Positions 25,329 to 33,180 of a DNA stretch of 48,627 bases are shown here, in pieces. The notes beneath the pieces are model-generated. The model did not search any database. It was not told the DNA's origin and saw only the letters and a program-made list of their open reading frames with translations. Source of the DNA: Trichococcus alkaliphilus (GTDB lineage Bacteria; Bacillota; Bacilli; Lactobacillales; Aerococcaceae); contig NZ_PXZT01000019.1 in assembly GCF_003008695.1 (NCBI RefSeq), positions 1-48,627 of the forward strand, in the 5' to 3' direction. The first letter of the stretch is position 1. Each line of letters opens with the position of its first letter. Both the position numbers and the translations under genes were made by a program.

Positions 25329-26402
25329 CTACATGTTCTCCAAATCGTCAAAGAAGGCGATAGTTTCATCCTGAACGTAGCTGATGCCGATTTCCTTCAA
25401 CAGGATAACTTTCAGATGGTCGTCCAAATTCTTTTTGTCCAACGTCATGATCGCCAGCAAACTGTCCAAATCAACTTCTTCGATATGCAGTTCTGTAGGC
25501 AAGCCGACTTGTTTAGCCAATGCTTCGATCGCCGCTGCAGTACCAAGTTTTGTGAAGCCTTTTTTCTCGGAAAGGCGTGTGATCGCGACCATCCCGATCG
25601 CCACCGCTTCACCGTGCGAATATTTTGCATAATTGGTGTATGTCTCCAAAGCATGAGCGATCGTGTGCCCAAAGTTCAGCAGCATCCGTTCGCCGGTGTC
25701 CTTCTCATCCTCTTCCACGACTCTGCGCTTAATGTCGCAGCACGTATAGAGGATCTTTTCGATGTGCGCCATCATCTCTTCGCGGGTATGCAGCGTCTGC
25801 AGGAAGCTGAAGAATTCGGCGTCCTTGATGCAGCCGTATTTGATGACTTCCCCGAGACCGTCGCGGAAAAAGTGGTCCGACAACGTGTTCAGCATTTCCG
25901 GGTCGATGAATACTTTCTTCGGTTGGTTGAAAGCCCCGACCAGATTCTTCCCTCTTGCCAGATCGACGCCGACCTTGCCGCCGATGCTGCTGTCGACTTG
26001 GGCCAACAAGGAAGTCGGGATTTGGATGAAAGGCACGCCGCGCAGGAAGCTGGCAGCCGCAAAGCCTGCGAGGTCCCCGATGACGCCGCCCCCCAAGGCA
26101 ATGATCAATTCACTGCGGTTCAGTTGGAAATCCAACAATTGGTCGTAAATCTGCGGCAGCATCTGGAAATCTTTCGTCTGTTCGCCGGCCGGCAAGGCAA
26201 CCACAAGCGTCTCGTACCCTGCAGCCTGCAGACCAGCCTCCAACTGGGAACCGTAATGCGCATTGACGTTGTGGTCCGTGATGATGGCAATCTTCTTGCC
26301 GCTGTAGATTTTTTTGATTTCTTCCGGAAGACGGTGGCGCAAGCCATTTTCGATCAGGATCGTATAACTGTTTTTGCCGAGCCCTACATGTAATTCAGCC
26401 AT
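25329..26402 (-). CDS. aroB: 3-dehydroquinate synthase
   Basis: NAD- and metal-dependent cyclisation of DAHP to 3-dehydroquinate. 357 residues. It shows ALGGGVIGDLAGFAAASFLRG (NAD loop), PTSLLAQVDSSIGGKVGVD, and the metal-binding HGEAVAIGM and LNFGHTIAHALE regions. The frame reaches 26417, but GAGGAG is 7 nt before the ATG at 26402 and that start gives MAELHVGLG. It follows DAHP synthase by 61 nt. Confidence 0.97.
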   Translation of the reverse strand: MAELHVGLGKNSYTILIENGLRHRLPEEIKKIYSGKKIAIITDHNVNAHYGSQLEAGLQAAGYETLVVALPAGEQTKDFQMLPQIYDQLLDFQLNRSELIIALGGGVIGDLAGFAAASFLRGVPFIQIPTSLLAQVDSSIGGKVGVDLARGKNLVGAFNQPKKVFIDPEMLNTLSDHFFRDGLGEVIKYGCIKDAEFFSFLQTLHTREEMMAHIEKILYTCCDIKRRVVEEDEKDTGERMLLNFGHTIAHALETYTNYAKYSHGEAVAIGMVAITRLSEKKGFTKLGTAAAIEALAKQVGLPTELHIEEVDLDSLLAIMTLDKKNLDDHLKVILLKEIGISYVQDETIAFFDDLENM

Positions 26403-26463
26403 TGTTTCACTCCTCATTCAGATTTCATTCAGATTTCGTTTTTTATCAAGGAAAGTTCTTCCT

Positions 26464-27489
26464 TTATTTTACCGCATCCAAATGCTTTCCTTCAATGGCA
26501 ATCAACTGTTTTACGACAGCCATCAACTCATCGAACTCATTCGGGTTCAGGCACTGTTGGCCATCGCTCCATGCGTTCTCAGGATCGTGGTGGATTTCGA
26601 CCATCAGACCGTTCGCGCCGGACATGACTGCGGATTTGGACATGGATGGCACCAGGTAAGCAGAACCGCCGGCATGACTTGGGTCGATGATGATCGGCAA
26701 GTGGGATAATTTTTGGATGACCGGAACGGCTTGGATATCCAAGGTATTGCGTGTTTCCGTTTCGAATGTGCGGATGCCGCGTTCGCAAAGGATGACGTTT
26801 TCGTTCCCTTCGGACATGATGTATTCAGCAGACATCAACCATTCTTCGTAAGTTGCGGACAGACCGCGCTTCAATAGGACTGGCGTCTTTGTTTTGCCGA
26901 CTTCCTTCAGCAGATCGAAATTCTGCATGTTGCGTGCTCCGATTTGGATCATATCGACATCCGCCTCGAACTCATCAACGAATTTCGTGGACATCAATTC
27001 GGTTACGATCGGCAAGCCAGTCGCTTCCTTCGCCAATTTCAGCAAGCGCAAGCCTTCCAATTCCAAACCTTGGAAGCTGTATGGGGATGTGCGCGGTTTG
27101 AAAGCTCCACCGCGGAGGAAGTTAGCGCCTGCGGCTTTTGCGCGTTGCGCGATGCTGATGATCTGTTCTTCGCCTTCAACGGAACAAGGACCTGCGATCA
27201 CGCCGAAGTAGCCGTTACCGATGCGTTGGCCATCGATTTCGACAACCGTATCGTCCGGATGGAATTTGCGGTTGGCCTTTTTGTAAGGCTCCTGAACTTT
27301 CAATACGCGTTCAACGATATGATGTTGCTGAATAGTGTCCATCGATACTTTCGAAGTATCCCCTACCAAGCCCAAAATAGTCATTGTTTCGCCGATTACC
27401 GGGCTCACGATGACCCCTTTATCCGTTAAGCGTTTTGTCAGTTCGTCGATTTCCTCTTTTTTAGCCGTTTTCTTCAAAATGATGATCAT
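26464..27489 (-). CDS. aroF: 3-deoxy-7-phosphoheptulonate (DAHP) synthase, type I-beta
   Basis: Condenses PEP and erythrose-4-phosphate, the first step of aromatic biosynthesis. 341 residues. A ferredoxin-like N-terminal domain (about 1-70) of the kind used for Tyr/Phe feedback in Thermotoga-type enzymes precedes the barrel. Barrel motifs are GPCSVEGEEQI, LRGGAFKPRTSPYSFQG and IIDPSHAGGS. AGGAGG is 9 nt before the ATG. It is the first gene of the minus-strand operon, directly behind a leader-peptide attenuator (27522-27762). Both feedback inhibition and attenuation probably limit flux here. The symbol is by family; aroG/aroA(G) names are also used. Confidence 0.95.
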   Translation of the reverse strand: MIIILKKTAKKEEIDELTKRLTDKGVIVSPVIGETMTILGLVGDTSKVSMDTIQQHHIVERVLKVQEPYKKANRKFHPDDTVVEIDGQRIGNGYFGVIAGPCSVEGEEQIISIAQRAKAAGANFLRGGAFKPRTSPYSFQGLELEGLRLLKLAKEATGLPIVTELMSTKFVDEFEADVDMIQIGARNMQNFDLLKEVGKTKTPVLLKRGLSATYEEWLMSAEYIMSEGNENVILCERGIRTFETETRNTLDIQAVPVIQKLSHLPIIIDPSHAGGSAYLVPSMSKSAVMSGANGLMVEIHHDPENAWSDGQQCLNPNEFDELMAVVKQLIAIEGKHLDAVK

Positions 27490-27521
27490 GTCTTGTTCCT
27501 CCTAAGTATGTTTTTGCTTTT

Positions 27522-27561
27522 AAAAAAATAAAAAGCGGTGCCCATGTTATATGAGCACCGC
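27522..27561 (-). terminator. Attenuator terminator before DAHP synthase
   Basis: On the minus strand GCGGTGCTCAT (27561-27551) pairs with ATGGGCACCGC (27545-27535), an 11-bp stem with one G-U and a 5-nt loop, followed by TTTTTATTTTTTT. It stands 33 nt before the DAHP synthase ATG, between promoter and gene, so it must be conditional. Confidence 0.85.
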
Positions 27562-27644
27562 GTTAAGCTTCGTTATCCAAAAATGCTGTTGCCTGACGAG
27601 CCGTCCTGCAACCTATTTCTCGCATCCTCTGATGTTTCTCATAT
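27549..27644 (-). promoter_or_regulatory. Candidate antiterminator pairing of the aromatic attenuator
   Basis: ATATGAG (27644-27638), inside leader codons 40-42, is exactly complementary to CTCATAT (27555-27549), the distal part of the terminator 5' arm and loop. Between them a separate hairpin directly follows the leader stop (GTTGC 27612-27608 with GCAAC 27592-27588; GACG/CGTC inside). A ribosome stalled on the aromatic run leaves ATATGAG free; one that reaches the stop codon covers it. The 7-bp pairing is a proposal. Confidence 0.45.
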
Positions 27645-27762
27645 TCGCTCTATGCAATTTTTTCCAAACAAAATATCCAGCGCTAAAATAGAAGCCCCAG
27701 AATGTAAAGTATGTAAAGTAAAAGTTTGTTTGTAAAAGATTGATAGCATGCGTGGAACCCAT
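27613..27762 (-). CDS. Aromatic leader peptide of the DAHP synthase operon attenuator
   Basis: A 49-residue frame from ATG 27762 to TAG 27613. AGAGG is 7 nt before the ATG, and a promoter lies about 70 nt upstream. Residues 14-33 contain 13 aromatic residues (FYFTYFTFWGFYF then YFVW): seven Phe, four Tyr, two Trp. The rest is ordinary and basic at the end. Its position between promoter and attenuator terminator of the aromatic operon is that of a leader peptide whose translation senses charged tRNA-Phe, -Tyr and -Trp. The 'protein' probably has no function of its own. No T-box sequence is present in this leader. Confidence 0.85.
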   Translation of the reverse strand: MGSTHAINLLQTNFYFTYFTFWGFYFSAGYFVWKKLHRANMRNIRGCEK

Positions 27763-27830
27763 CGGATGACCTCTTCTCTTGTGTATCATTTAATCAGCTG
27801 AACTCATAATGAAAACGTCTGATTTCAATC

Positions 27831-27858
27831 ATTATAACAAACGCTCTAATCATTGCAA
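27831..27858 (-). promoter_or_regulatory. Promoter of the aromatic leader and operon
   Basis: TTGCAA (27858-27853), 16 nt and a perfect TATAAT (27836-27831) on the minus strand. The predicted start near 27824 gives an approximately 335-nt leader before DAHP synthase. Confidence 0.7.
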
Positions 27859-27893
27859 TAGTTTTTTAATTTTTTTTTAATTTAATCTGGGTA

Positions 27894-27922
27894 TTGAAAT
27901 TTGCATGGCAATAATCTACACT
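27894..27922 (+). promoter_or_regulatory. Candidate aroE promoter
   Basis: TTGAAA, 17 nt and TACACT on the plus strand, giving a short leader (about 15 nt) before aroE. This arm therefore carries no attenuator. Confidence 0.5.
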
Positions 27923-27944
27923 TTCCTAAAAGGAGTGAAACTTA

Positions 27945-28754
27945 ATGCAATTTTTCGGCTTATTCGGCGAACATCTCAGCCACAGTTATTCAGAAAGAAT
28001 CCATTCGACTTTTTTCGATCTGATCGGAATGAATGCCGGTTATAAACATATTGAATTGCCCTTTGAAGAGTTGGAAGCGGCGATTGAAGGGATCCGCGTG
28101 CTTCAGTTTGTCGGCGTCAACGTGACGATTCCCTACAAACAGACGGTGATGGCTTACTTGGACGAAATCACACCGGAAGCGACGCGCATCGGTGCTGTCA
28201 ACACAATCAAGGTAAAAAACGGTAAACTGTACGGCGCCAATACCGATTATTACGGATTCGGAACCATGTTGGCTTCACACGACATTGCGGTAGAAAACAA
28301 AACAGCCATGGTTTTGGGCTTCGGCGGTTCCGCAAAAGCAGTCGTTTTATATTTGCTTGATAACGGCATCAATAAGATTATCATCGTTTCACGGAAAAAA
28401 GGCTCCCTGACTGATATTCCGGAGGATCCTCGCATCTCCTTGATGAGTTATGATGAGATAACGAACATCTCAGGCGATCTGATCATCAATACGACACCGC
28501 TCGGCATGTTCCCTGACAACATCGGCATCAGCGCGGTGCCAGTCGAAGTGATCCGTCAATTCAGCGCAGCCGTGGACCTGATCTACAACCCGCAGGAAAC
28601 GGAATTCCTTCGCTTAGCGAAAACAGCAGGCCTGAAAACCTGCAACGGATTGGAAATGTTGGTGCATCAAGGCATCAAATCCCAGGAAATCTGGCTGGAA
28701 CGGCCATTCGAACTTGCATTGAACCAAGAAATCTATGAAAAAATAACATCATAA
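27945..28754 (+). CDS. aroE: Shikimate dehydrogenase
   Basis: NADPH-dependent reduction of 3-dehydroshikimate. 269 residues. Conserved sites are SHSYSERIHS near residue 12 (substrate Ser pair), NVTIPYK (catalytic Lys about 65), GAVNTI, NTDYYGF (catalytic Asp about 103), the GFGGSAKAVV nucleotide loop and GLEMLVHQG at the end. AAGGAG is about 9 nt before the ATG. First gene of the plus-strand aromatic arm, divergent from the DAHP synthase operon. Confidence 0.95.
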   Translation: MQFFGLFGEHLSHSYSERIHSTFFDLIGMNAGYKHIELPFEELEAAIEGIRVLQFVGVNVTIPYKQTVMAYLDEITPEATRIGAVNTIKVKNGKLYGANTDYYGFGTMLASHDIAVENKTAMVLGFGGSAKAVVLYLLDNGINKIIIVSRKKGSLTDIPEDPRISLMSYDEITNISGDLIINTTPLGMFPDNIGISAVPVEVIRQFSAAVDLIYNPQETEFLRLAKTAGLKTCNGLEMLVHQGIKSQEIWLERPFELALNQEIYEKITS

Positions 28755-28763
28755 CGGAAATAG

Positions 28764-29303
28764 GTGAAGGATTTGGGAAAAAATATCATCCTGATCGGAC
28801 TGCCCGGTGCAGGCAAGACGACTTTAGGAAAATTATTGAGCAATATAATCGGTTACCGTTTCATCGATTCGGATGCCTTCATTGAGGAGAAGACCGGTAA
28901 AAGTATCACTGACCTCTTCCAAATTGGGGAGGACTATTTCCGCAACATCGAGTCGGATGCCTATAAGGAAATTGCCGATTTTGAGGATACGATCGTGAGC
29001 ACTGGCGGCGGTGTCGTCAAACGCAATGAAAACATAGTGGCCTTAAAAAAGAACGGTACAGTCTACTACATCGACCGAGCAGTCGAAGACATCACGCACG
29101 ACATCGAAGTTTCCCACCGCCCGTTGCTGAAGGACGGTTTGGAACGGATCTATGCGCTGAAGGCCGAACGCGAAACCCTTTATCAGGACGCTGCGGATTT
29201 CATCGTCAAGAACGATAAGCCATTGGAAGAGCTCGCTGCTGAAATCATCGCGCGCCACACTGGATCAGGAAAGGTAGGCGACGCCCATGACAATCCCCAA
29301 TAA
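28764..29303 (+). CDS. aroK: Shikimate kinase
   Basis: Phosphorylates shikimate at O3. About 179 residues. Walker A GLPGAGKTTLGK, DSDAFIEE (Asp), YFRNIES (shikimate-binding Arg), STGGGVV (GGG loop) and SHRPLL (lid Arg) are present. The frame opens at GTG 28764; a TTG at 28773 is an alternative, and the ribosome site (AGGTGAAGG) does not decide. The 3' end overlaps tyrA by 17 nt. The C-terminal tail beyond about residue 170 is poorly conserved. Confidence 0.94.
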   Translation: MKDLGKNIILIGLPGAGKTTLGKLLSNIIGYRFIDSDAFIEEKTGKSITDLFQIGEDYFRNIESDAYKEIADFEDTIVSTGGGVVKRNENIVALKKNGTVYYIDRAVEDITHDIEVSHRPLLKDGLERIYALKAERETLYQDAADFIVKNDKPLEELAAEIIARHTGSGKVGDAHDNPQ

Positions 29304-30147
29304 AGAGCTTAACATCATAATCGTCGGCTTGGGTGTAATCGGCGGATCCTTCGCGATGGCCCTTCACGATGCCGGCTACCGCAATCTTTACGGCATCGAC
29401 ATCGACCAGGCGACGCTGGACAAAGCCAAAGCGCAACAGCTCATCAAGGAGGGCTATCAGGATGGGAAAGACATCCTGCCGCAATCCGATTTGGTTATCT
29501 TTTCGCTCTATCCCCGTCTGGTGCACGATTTCATCGTCACCCATAAGCAGCATTTCAAGCCGGGCTCGATTCTGACGGATGCGACGGGTGTCAAAAAGTT
29601 CTTCATCGAAGATATCCTGTCGGTTTTGCCTGCCTCGATCGACTTCGTCTTCGGTCATCCGATGGCCGGGCGCGAGAAAAAAGGCATCGATTTCGCCAGC
29701 AGTTCCGTCTACAAAAATGCGAATTACATCCTCACTCCGCTCCCTTCCAACAAAGAGGAGAACCTTGCTTTCATGGAAGCTTTGATCATGGAGATGGGCT
29801 TCGGGAGGATCACGCGCATCTCTGCCGATTACCATGACGAAATGATAGCTTTCACCAGCCAGTTGCCGCACGCGATCGCCGTGGCTTTGGTCAACAGCGA
29901 TGTTGAAGGCCGCGAAACGGAAAAATTCACCGGTGACAGTTACCGCGAGTTGACCCGGATCGCCAAGATCAATGAGGACCTGTGGAGCGAACTTTTCCTG
30001 GAGAACAAAGAGTATTTGCTGAAGAGCATCCAGACGTTCGAGGATCAGCTCGACCTGATCAAAGCGGCCATCAAGAACGACGACAGTATTGCGTTAAAAC
30101 AGCTTTTCATCAAGTCCACCAAGCGTCGGGAAAAGTTCGACAGATAA
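29287..30147 (+). CDS. tyrA: Prephenate dehydrogenase
   Basis: NAD(P)-dependent oxidative decarboxylation of prephenate to 4-hydroxyphenylpyruvate, the Tyr branch. 286 residues. It shows GLGVIGGSFAMAL (Rossmann loop), TDATGVK, the substrate-binding GHPMAGREKKG and SQLPHAIAVAL. It ends soon after the helical dimerisation domain and has no C-terminal ACT domain, unlike Bacillus TyrA, so direct ACT-type feedback is not evident. Its start lies inside the end of aroK. Confidence 0.94.
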   Translation: MTIPNKELNIIIVGLGVIGGSFAMALHDAGYRNLYGIDIDQATLDKAKAQQLIKEGYQDGKDILPQSDLVIFSLYPRLVHDFIVTHKQHFKPGSILTDATGVKKFFIEDILSVLPASIDFVFGHPMAGREKKGIDFASSSVYKNANYILTPLPSNKEENLAFMEALIMEMGFGRITRISADYHDEMIAFTSQLPHAIAVALVNSDVEGRETEKFTGDSYRELTRIAKINEDLWSELFLENKEYLLKSIQTFEDQLDLIKAAIKNDDSIALKQLFIKSTKRREKFDR

Positions 30148-30174
30148 GCAGCGATTTTGTTTACGATCACCGCC

Positions 30175-30206
30175 AAAAAAAGGATGCCTTTATGGCATCC
30201 TTTTTT
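30175..30206 (+). terminator. Terminator after tyrA
   Basis: AAAAAAAGGATGCC-TTTAT-GGCATCCTTTTTT, a classic U-tailed hairpin. Confidence 0.9.
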
Positions 30207-30307
30207 GCGGCATAAAGAGGCCTGACAAGTTGCGAATCACGCTGAAGTCGACTAAAATGAGAGTAGATCATACATGTGCTGAATAAATGAAAGAAGGCTG
30301 AAGAACC

Positions 30308-31018
30308 ATGCGTGAAACGCTGAAAAAATTCAGTTACGCTGTTGTCCTGTTCATCTTTGCGAGCTTCATCCTGATTACCGGCTATGAATTTGTGCGGTTC
30401 GTCCAAACGAGAGGCACTGAGAAGCAAGCTGAGCATTTCCTGAGGCTTGTTCAAGTCGGCTTCGGGCTGGTTGCCTTGCTCTTCCCTTCGCTCCTGCGGA
30501 AACATACGCGGATCCTTTTGCCTCAAAGAATCACTTTTATCTATGCTGTGTTTCTCTATTTGGCTCTCTTGTTGGGCAGTCTTGGCGGGTTCTATGACAC
30601 GGTTGCCGAATGGGATACAATCCAACATGCCTTGAGTTCCGCTTTATTCGGGGTGCTCGGATTTTCCGTCATCGCCAATCTGCAGGAGGGAGGCGTCCAA
30701 AGATTGAACCTGACACCGGTTTTATCTTCGCTTTTTTCTTTCTGTCTGGCAACTACGATCGGTGTGCTCTGGGAATTTTATGAGTTTTTCGCCGACAGCG
30801 TCATGGGCCAGAATACGCAACGGACCGCTACAATCGAAGGCGTTCCGCTGATCGGGCAGTCAGCCTTATTGGATACGATGGGTGACCTGATCGTGAACTG
30901 CACCGCCGCAGCGATTGTAGCTATCGTGGGCTATTTCGCCTTGAAGAGCAGCGGCAATTGGCTTGAGGCTTACCTCATCACCTTCGATACGGAAACCCAA
31001 AATAATGAAACGGACTAG
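30308..31018 (+). CDS. YjdF/DUF2238-like membrane protein
   Basis: 236 residues with about five to six hydrophobic helices. Polar motifs within the membrane region are characteristic of the DUF2238/YjdF family: YDTVAEWDTIQHALSSALFG (Asp/His), GVLWEFYEFFADS and DTMGDLIVNCTAA. The function is unknown; the Asp/His/Glu set could bind a metal. It begins a three-gene run (with the GNAT-like protein 9 nt downstream and a 74-residue protein) that ends at a terminator. Confidence 0.8.
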   Translation: MRETLKKFSYAVVLFIFASFILITGYEFVRFVQTRGTEKQAEHFLRLVQVGFGLVALLFPSLLRKHTRILLPQRITFIYAVFLYLALLLGSLGGFYDTVAEWDTIQHALSSALFGVLGFSVIANLQEGGVQRLNLTPVLSSLFSFCLATTIGVLWEFYEFFADSVMGQNTQRTATIEGVPLIGQSALLDTMGDLIVNCTAAAIVAIVGYFALKSSGNWLEAYLITFDTETQNNETD

Positions 31019-31027
31019 GGGTAAAAA

Positions 31028-31471
31028 ATGATTACAATACGTAACCTTTCACAAGACAATATCGAGGCCGCGCTTGCGTTGAGCGTCGATGATTGGCAGC
31101 GCAAATACATCCGCCCGAATGCGGAAATGATTGCGCTCGCCTATGTTCAACCGCAAGAATTTTTCCCTGTCGCCCTTTATGCAGAGGAAGAACTGGTCGG
31201 CTTGGCGTTCGTCAAAAAAGAGCAGAAGACAGCGATCATGACGCTCGAACAGTTCATGGTCGGCCAGCCCTTCCAATCCAAAAGTTTCGGTTCCGAAAGC
31301 GTAAGGGAGATTGCGAAATGGATCGAGACGCAATTCGACTGCACGCTGCTGCAGGCATCCATCCAGATCGGCAACCAATGGGGACGGGAAACGCTTGAAA
31401 ACGCCGGCTTCATGAAGCGCGGCACCGATCTTGAAAAACGCGAAATCGAAATGATTTATATCACGAAATAA
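31028..31471 (+). CDS. GNAT-like N-acetyltransferase
   Basis: 147 residues with the outline of a GNAT fold: MITIRNLSQDNIEAALAL at the start, a central beta strand with ALYAEEELVGLAFV, and a C-terminal NQWGRETLENAGFMKRG segment typical of the region after the acetyl-CoA helix. The acetyl-CoA pyrophosphate loop (Q/RxxGxG/A) is not well conserved (SKSFGSESVREI). It resembles spermidine/diamine acetyltransferase-like proteins, but the substrate is open. It lies 9 nt after the membrane protein gene. Confidence 0.75.
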   Translation: MITIRNLSQDNIEAALALSVDDWQRKYIRPNAEMIALAYVQPQEFFPVALYAEEELVGLAFVKKEQKTAIMTLEQFMVGQPFQSKSFGSESVREIAKWIETQFDCTLLQASIQIGNQWGRETLENAGFMKRGTDLEKREIEMIYITK

Positions 31472-31490
31472 AGAAAAGTGAGGAAACAAT

Positions 31491-31715
31491 ATGAAACCTG
31501 GACAATACGAAGCATACATCAAATGGCGCAACAATATGATCGATTTATCGGAGGATCTCGATGAGGACGAGGCGGCGCACACACTCATCTGGGATGCCAC
31601 CGATTCGGAAGCCCGCGACGATTTCAACCTGTTGTTAGCTTTCATGACGCTCGACCAAGTGAGTCAAAATGAAATGAAACAGTTGGAAAAGCAATACGAC
31701 AGCGAATTCATCTGA
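31491..31715 (+). CDS. Small acidic protein of unknown function
   Basis: 74 residues, strongly acidic in the middle (LSEDLDEDEAAHTL). No membrane segment, cysteine pattern or known motif. A GAGGAA ribosome site lies about 8 nt before the ATG. It sits 19 nt after the GNAT-like gene and 25 nt before a terminator, so it is the last gene of the unit. I do not recognise it. Confidence 0.65.
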   Translation: MKPGQYEAYIKWRNNMIDLSEDLDEDEAAHTLIWDATDSEARDDFNLLLAFMTLDQVSQNEMKQLEKQYDSEFI

Positions 31716-31740
31716 TGAGCTCACCACGGCACAGCCGACA

Positions 31741-31784
31741 AAAAAGGCAAGCATTCGGTTTATTGACCGAAAGCTTGCCTTTTT
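31741..31784. terminator. Bidirectional terminator
   Basis: AAAAAGGCAAGC-TTCGGT pairs with ACCGAA-GCTTGCCTTTTT between the convergent 74-residue gene and kdgK. Confidence 0.88.
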
Positions 31785-31797
31785 GATATGCATTATC

Positions 31798-32802
31798 TTA
31801 TCGTTTGATTGCACCGGACTCGGAATTCATGAAGTCTTCCACTTCTTCGGCGGAAAACTGGTTGCAGTCGCCATGGATCGTGTGCTTCATGCTGGAAGCG
31901 GCGATCGCGAAATCGACAGTATGCTCCGCTGTATACTCGGAGAGGATACCGTGCAGGATTCCGGCTGCATAGGCATCCCCGCCGCCGACGCGGTCAACGA
32001 TCGGTGTGATCGTATGCACGTTCGAGAAGGTCGTTTCCCCTTTGCGCCACATCGTCCCTTGGAGCACATTGTGGCTGGCGGAATGCACCTGACGGATGGT
32101 GGAATAGAAGACTTCGATGTTCGGATATTTTTCCGCCATCTTCTCGTAATAATAAGTCACGTCTTCCTGCTCGCTCGTATTTTCCGGAATCCCCATCAGA
32201 TACAAGGCATCCAATTTGCCCGCAGAAAGATAATCGGTCAACGGCAAGACTTGCTGCAGGAAAGCCCCGCATTCAGCCTGCGTCCAAAGTTTGGCGCGGT
32301 AGTTGATATCGAAACTGACTTTGATTCCGCGTCTTTTCGCTTCCCGCACCAAATCGACCGACCATGCGGCCCAATCCTTTGTGAGTGCAGCAGTGACGCC
32401 GGAAATATGGAACAGGTTCACATCCTCGAACAGCTCGTCGAAATCCCATTCCAAGGCTTCCATACTCGAGAAACTTGAATGGGCACGGTCATAGACAACG
32501 GATGCCGCACGTTCCCCAACGCCGCTTTCCAAATAGTAGGTGCCCAGGCGCTCCCCACCTTTTCGAAGCAAGGCTGTACAAATTCCATAACTCTTCAGAT
32601 GTTTGCGGACCGCAACACCAAGCGGATTGGCCGGCACTTTGCTTGCGAAAGCCACTTCATGGCCAAAATTCGCCAGACTGATGCCGACGTTCGCTTCCCC
32701 GCCGCCGTAATGCCCGGTGAAATTTGTGGAATAGGTCATCAATGTTCCTGGATCTGTAGATAGGCGTAACATGATTTCGCCCAACGTCAAAATTTTACTC
32801 AT
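31798..32802 (-). CDS. kdgK: 2-keto-3-deoxygluconate kinase (PfkB family)
   Basis: Phosphorylates KDG to KDPG in hexuronate/pectin catabolism. 334 residues. The N-terminal GGGEANVGISLANFG and C-terminal DRVGGGDAYAAGILHG (catalytic Asp) are the PfkB signatures. FDINYRAKLW and ESGVGERAASVVYDR are typical of KDG kinases. Assignment to KDG rather than another sugar is supported by the neighbouring IclR regulator and shared palindromes. A KDPG aldolase gene is not in the window. Confidence 0.87.
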   Translation of the reverse strand: MSKILTLGEIMLRLSTDPGTLMTYSTNFTGHYGGGEANVGISLANFGHEVAFASKVPANPLGVAVRKHLKSYGICTALLRKGGERLGTYYLESGVGERAASVVYDRAHSSFSSMEALEWDFDELFEDVNLFHISGVTAALTKDWAAWSVDLVREAKRRGIKVSFDINYRAKLWTQAECGAFLQQVLPLTDYLSAGKLDALYLMGIPENTSEQEDVTYYYEKMAEKYPNIEVFYSTIRQVHSASHNVLQGTMWRKGETTFSNVHTITPIVDRVGGGDAYAAGILHGILSEYTAEHTVDFAIAASSMKHTIHGDCNQFSAEEVEDFMNSESGAIKR

Positions 32803-32840
32803 CTTCTCGCACGCTCCCGATTATATTAATATGTTTTCCC

Positions 32841-32854
32841 TGAACGCGGTTACA
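32841..32854. promoter_or_regulatory. Possible cre site near kdgK
   Basis: TGAACGCGGTTACA agrees with the cre consensus at 12 of 14 positions, between the promoter and start of kdgK. Weak evidence. Confidence 0.3.
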
Positions 32855-32910
32855 TTTTTCTTACTGGCATGACGCAACCGACGTGAAATGCATGATATAA
32901 AACTTACGTG

Positions 32911-32927
32911 ATTTCCAAATAGGAAAT
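32911..32927. promoter_or_regulatory. KdgR-like operator O1
   Basis: ATTTCC-AAATA-GGAAAT, a perfect 6+5+6 palindrome of the kind bound by IclR-family regulators, in the leader of kdgK. Confidence 0.6.
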
Positions 32928-32930
32928 CCT

Positions 32931-32947
32931 GTTTTCTTTTAGGAAAT
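32931..32947. promoter_or_regulatory. KdgR-like operator O2
   Basis: GTTTTC-TTTTA-GGAAAT, the same layout with a weaker left arm, exactly 20 bp from O1 and just past the kdgK promoter. Confidence 0.45.
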
Positions 32948-32958
32948 ACTTTGGTTTC

Positions 32959-32987
32959 ATTATACGGTTTCCTTTTGGTTATTTCAA
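32959..32987 (-). promoter_or_regulatory. kdgK promoter
   Basis: TTGAAA (32987-32982), 17 nt and TATAAT (32964-32959) on the minus strand; both operators lie just downstream, a blocking arrangement. Nothing coding is evident in 32803-33101. Confidence 0.75.
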
Positions 32988-33101
32988 CACCTATGTGAGC
33001 GAATTCCTCTTTTACTGACATTTATCCAACAGTCTGTCACTTAACATTCTCAATTTCCCAGAGATTTAGGGCTTTGGGACATTGGGATATGAATTACCGC
33101 G

Positions 33102-33134
33102 CAAAAATAACCCGCCAAACCCATTTTGGCGGGG
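33102..33134 (-). terminator. Terminator of kdgR
   Basis: CCCGCCAAA pairs with TTTGGCGGG; on the minus strand it is followed by TTATTTTTG. Confidence 0.75.
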
Positions 33135-33180
33135 AGACCCGGTCAAATCCAAACGCGCAAACTCGAACCAGAATACCAAA

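Noticed and set aside
27538-27735. 65-codon plus-strand frame in the DAHP synthase leader
   Set aside because: It is the antisense shadow of the attenuator and leader peptide; no ribosome site.
27522-27762. T-box riboswitch controlling the aromatic operon
   Set aside because: The conserved T-box core (GGTGGTACCGCG-like) and the stem I motifs are absent; the leader peptide explains the terminator better.
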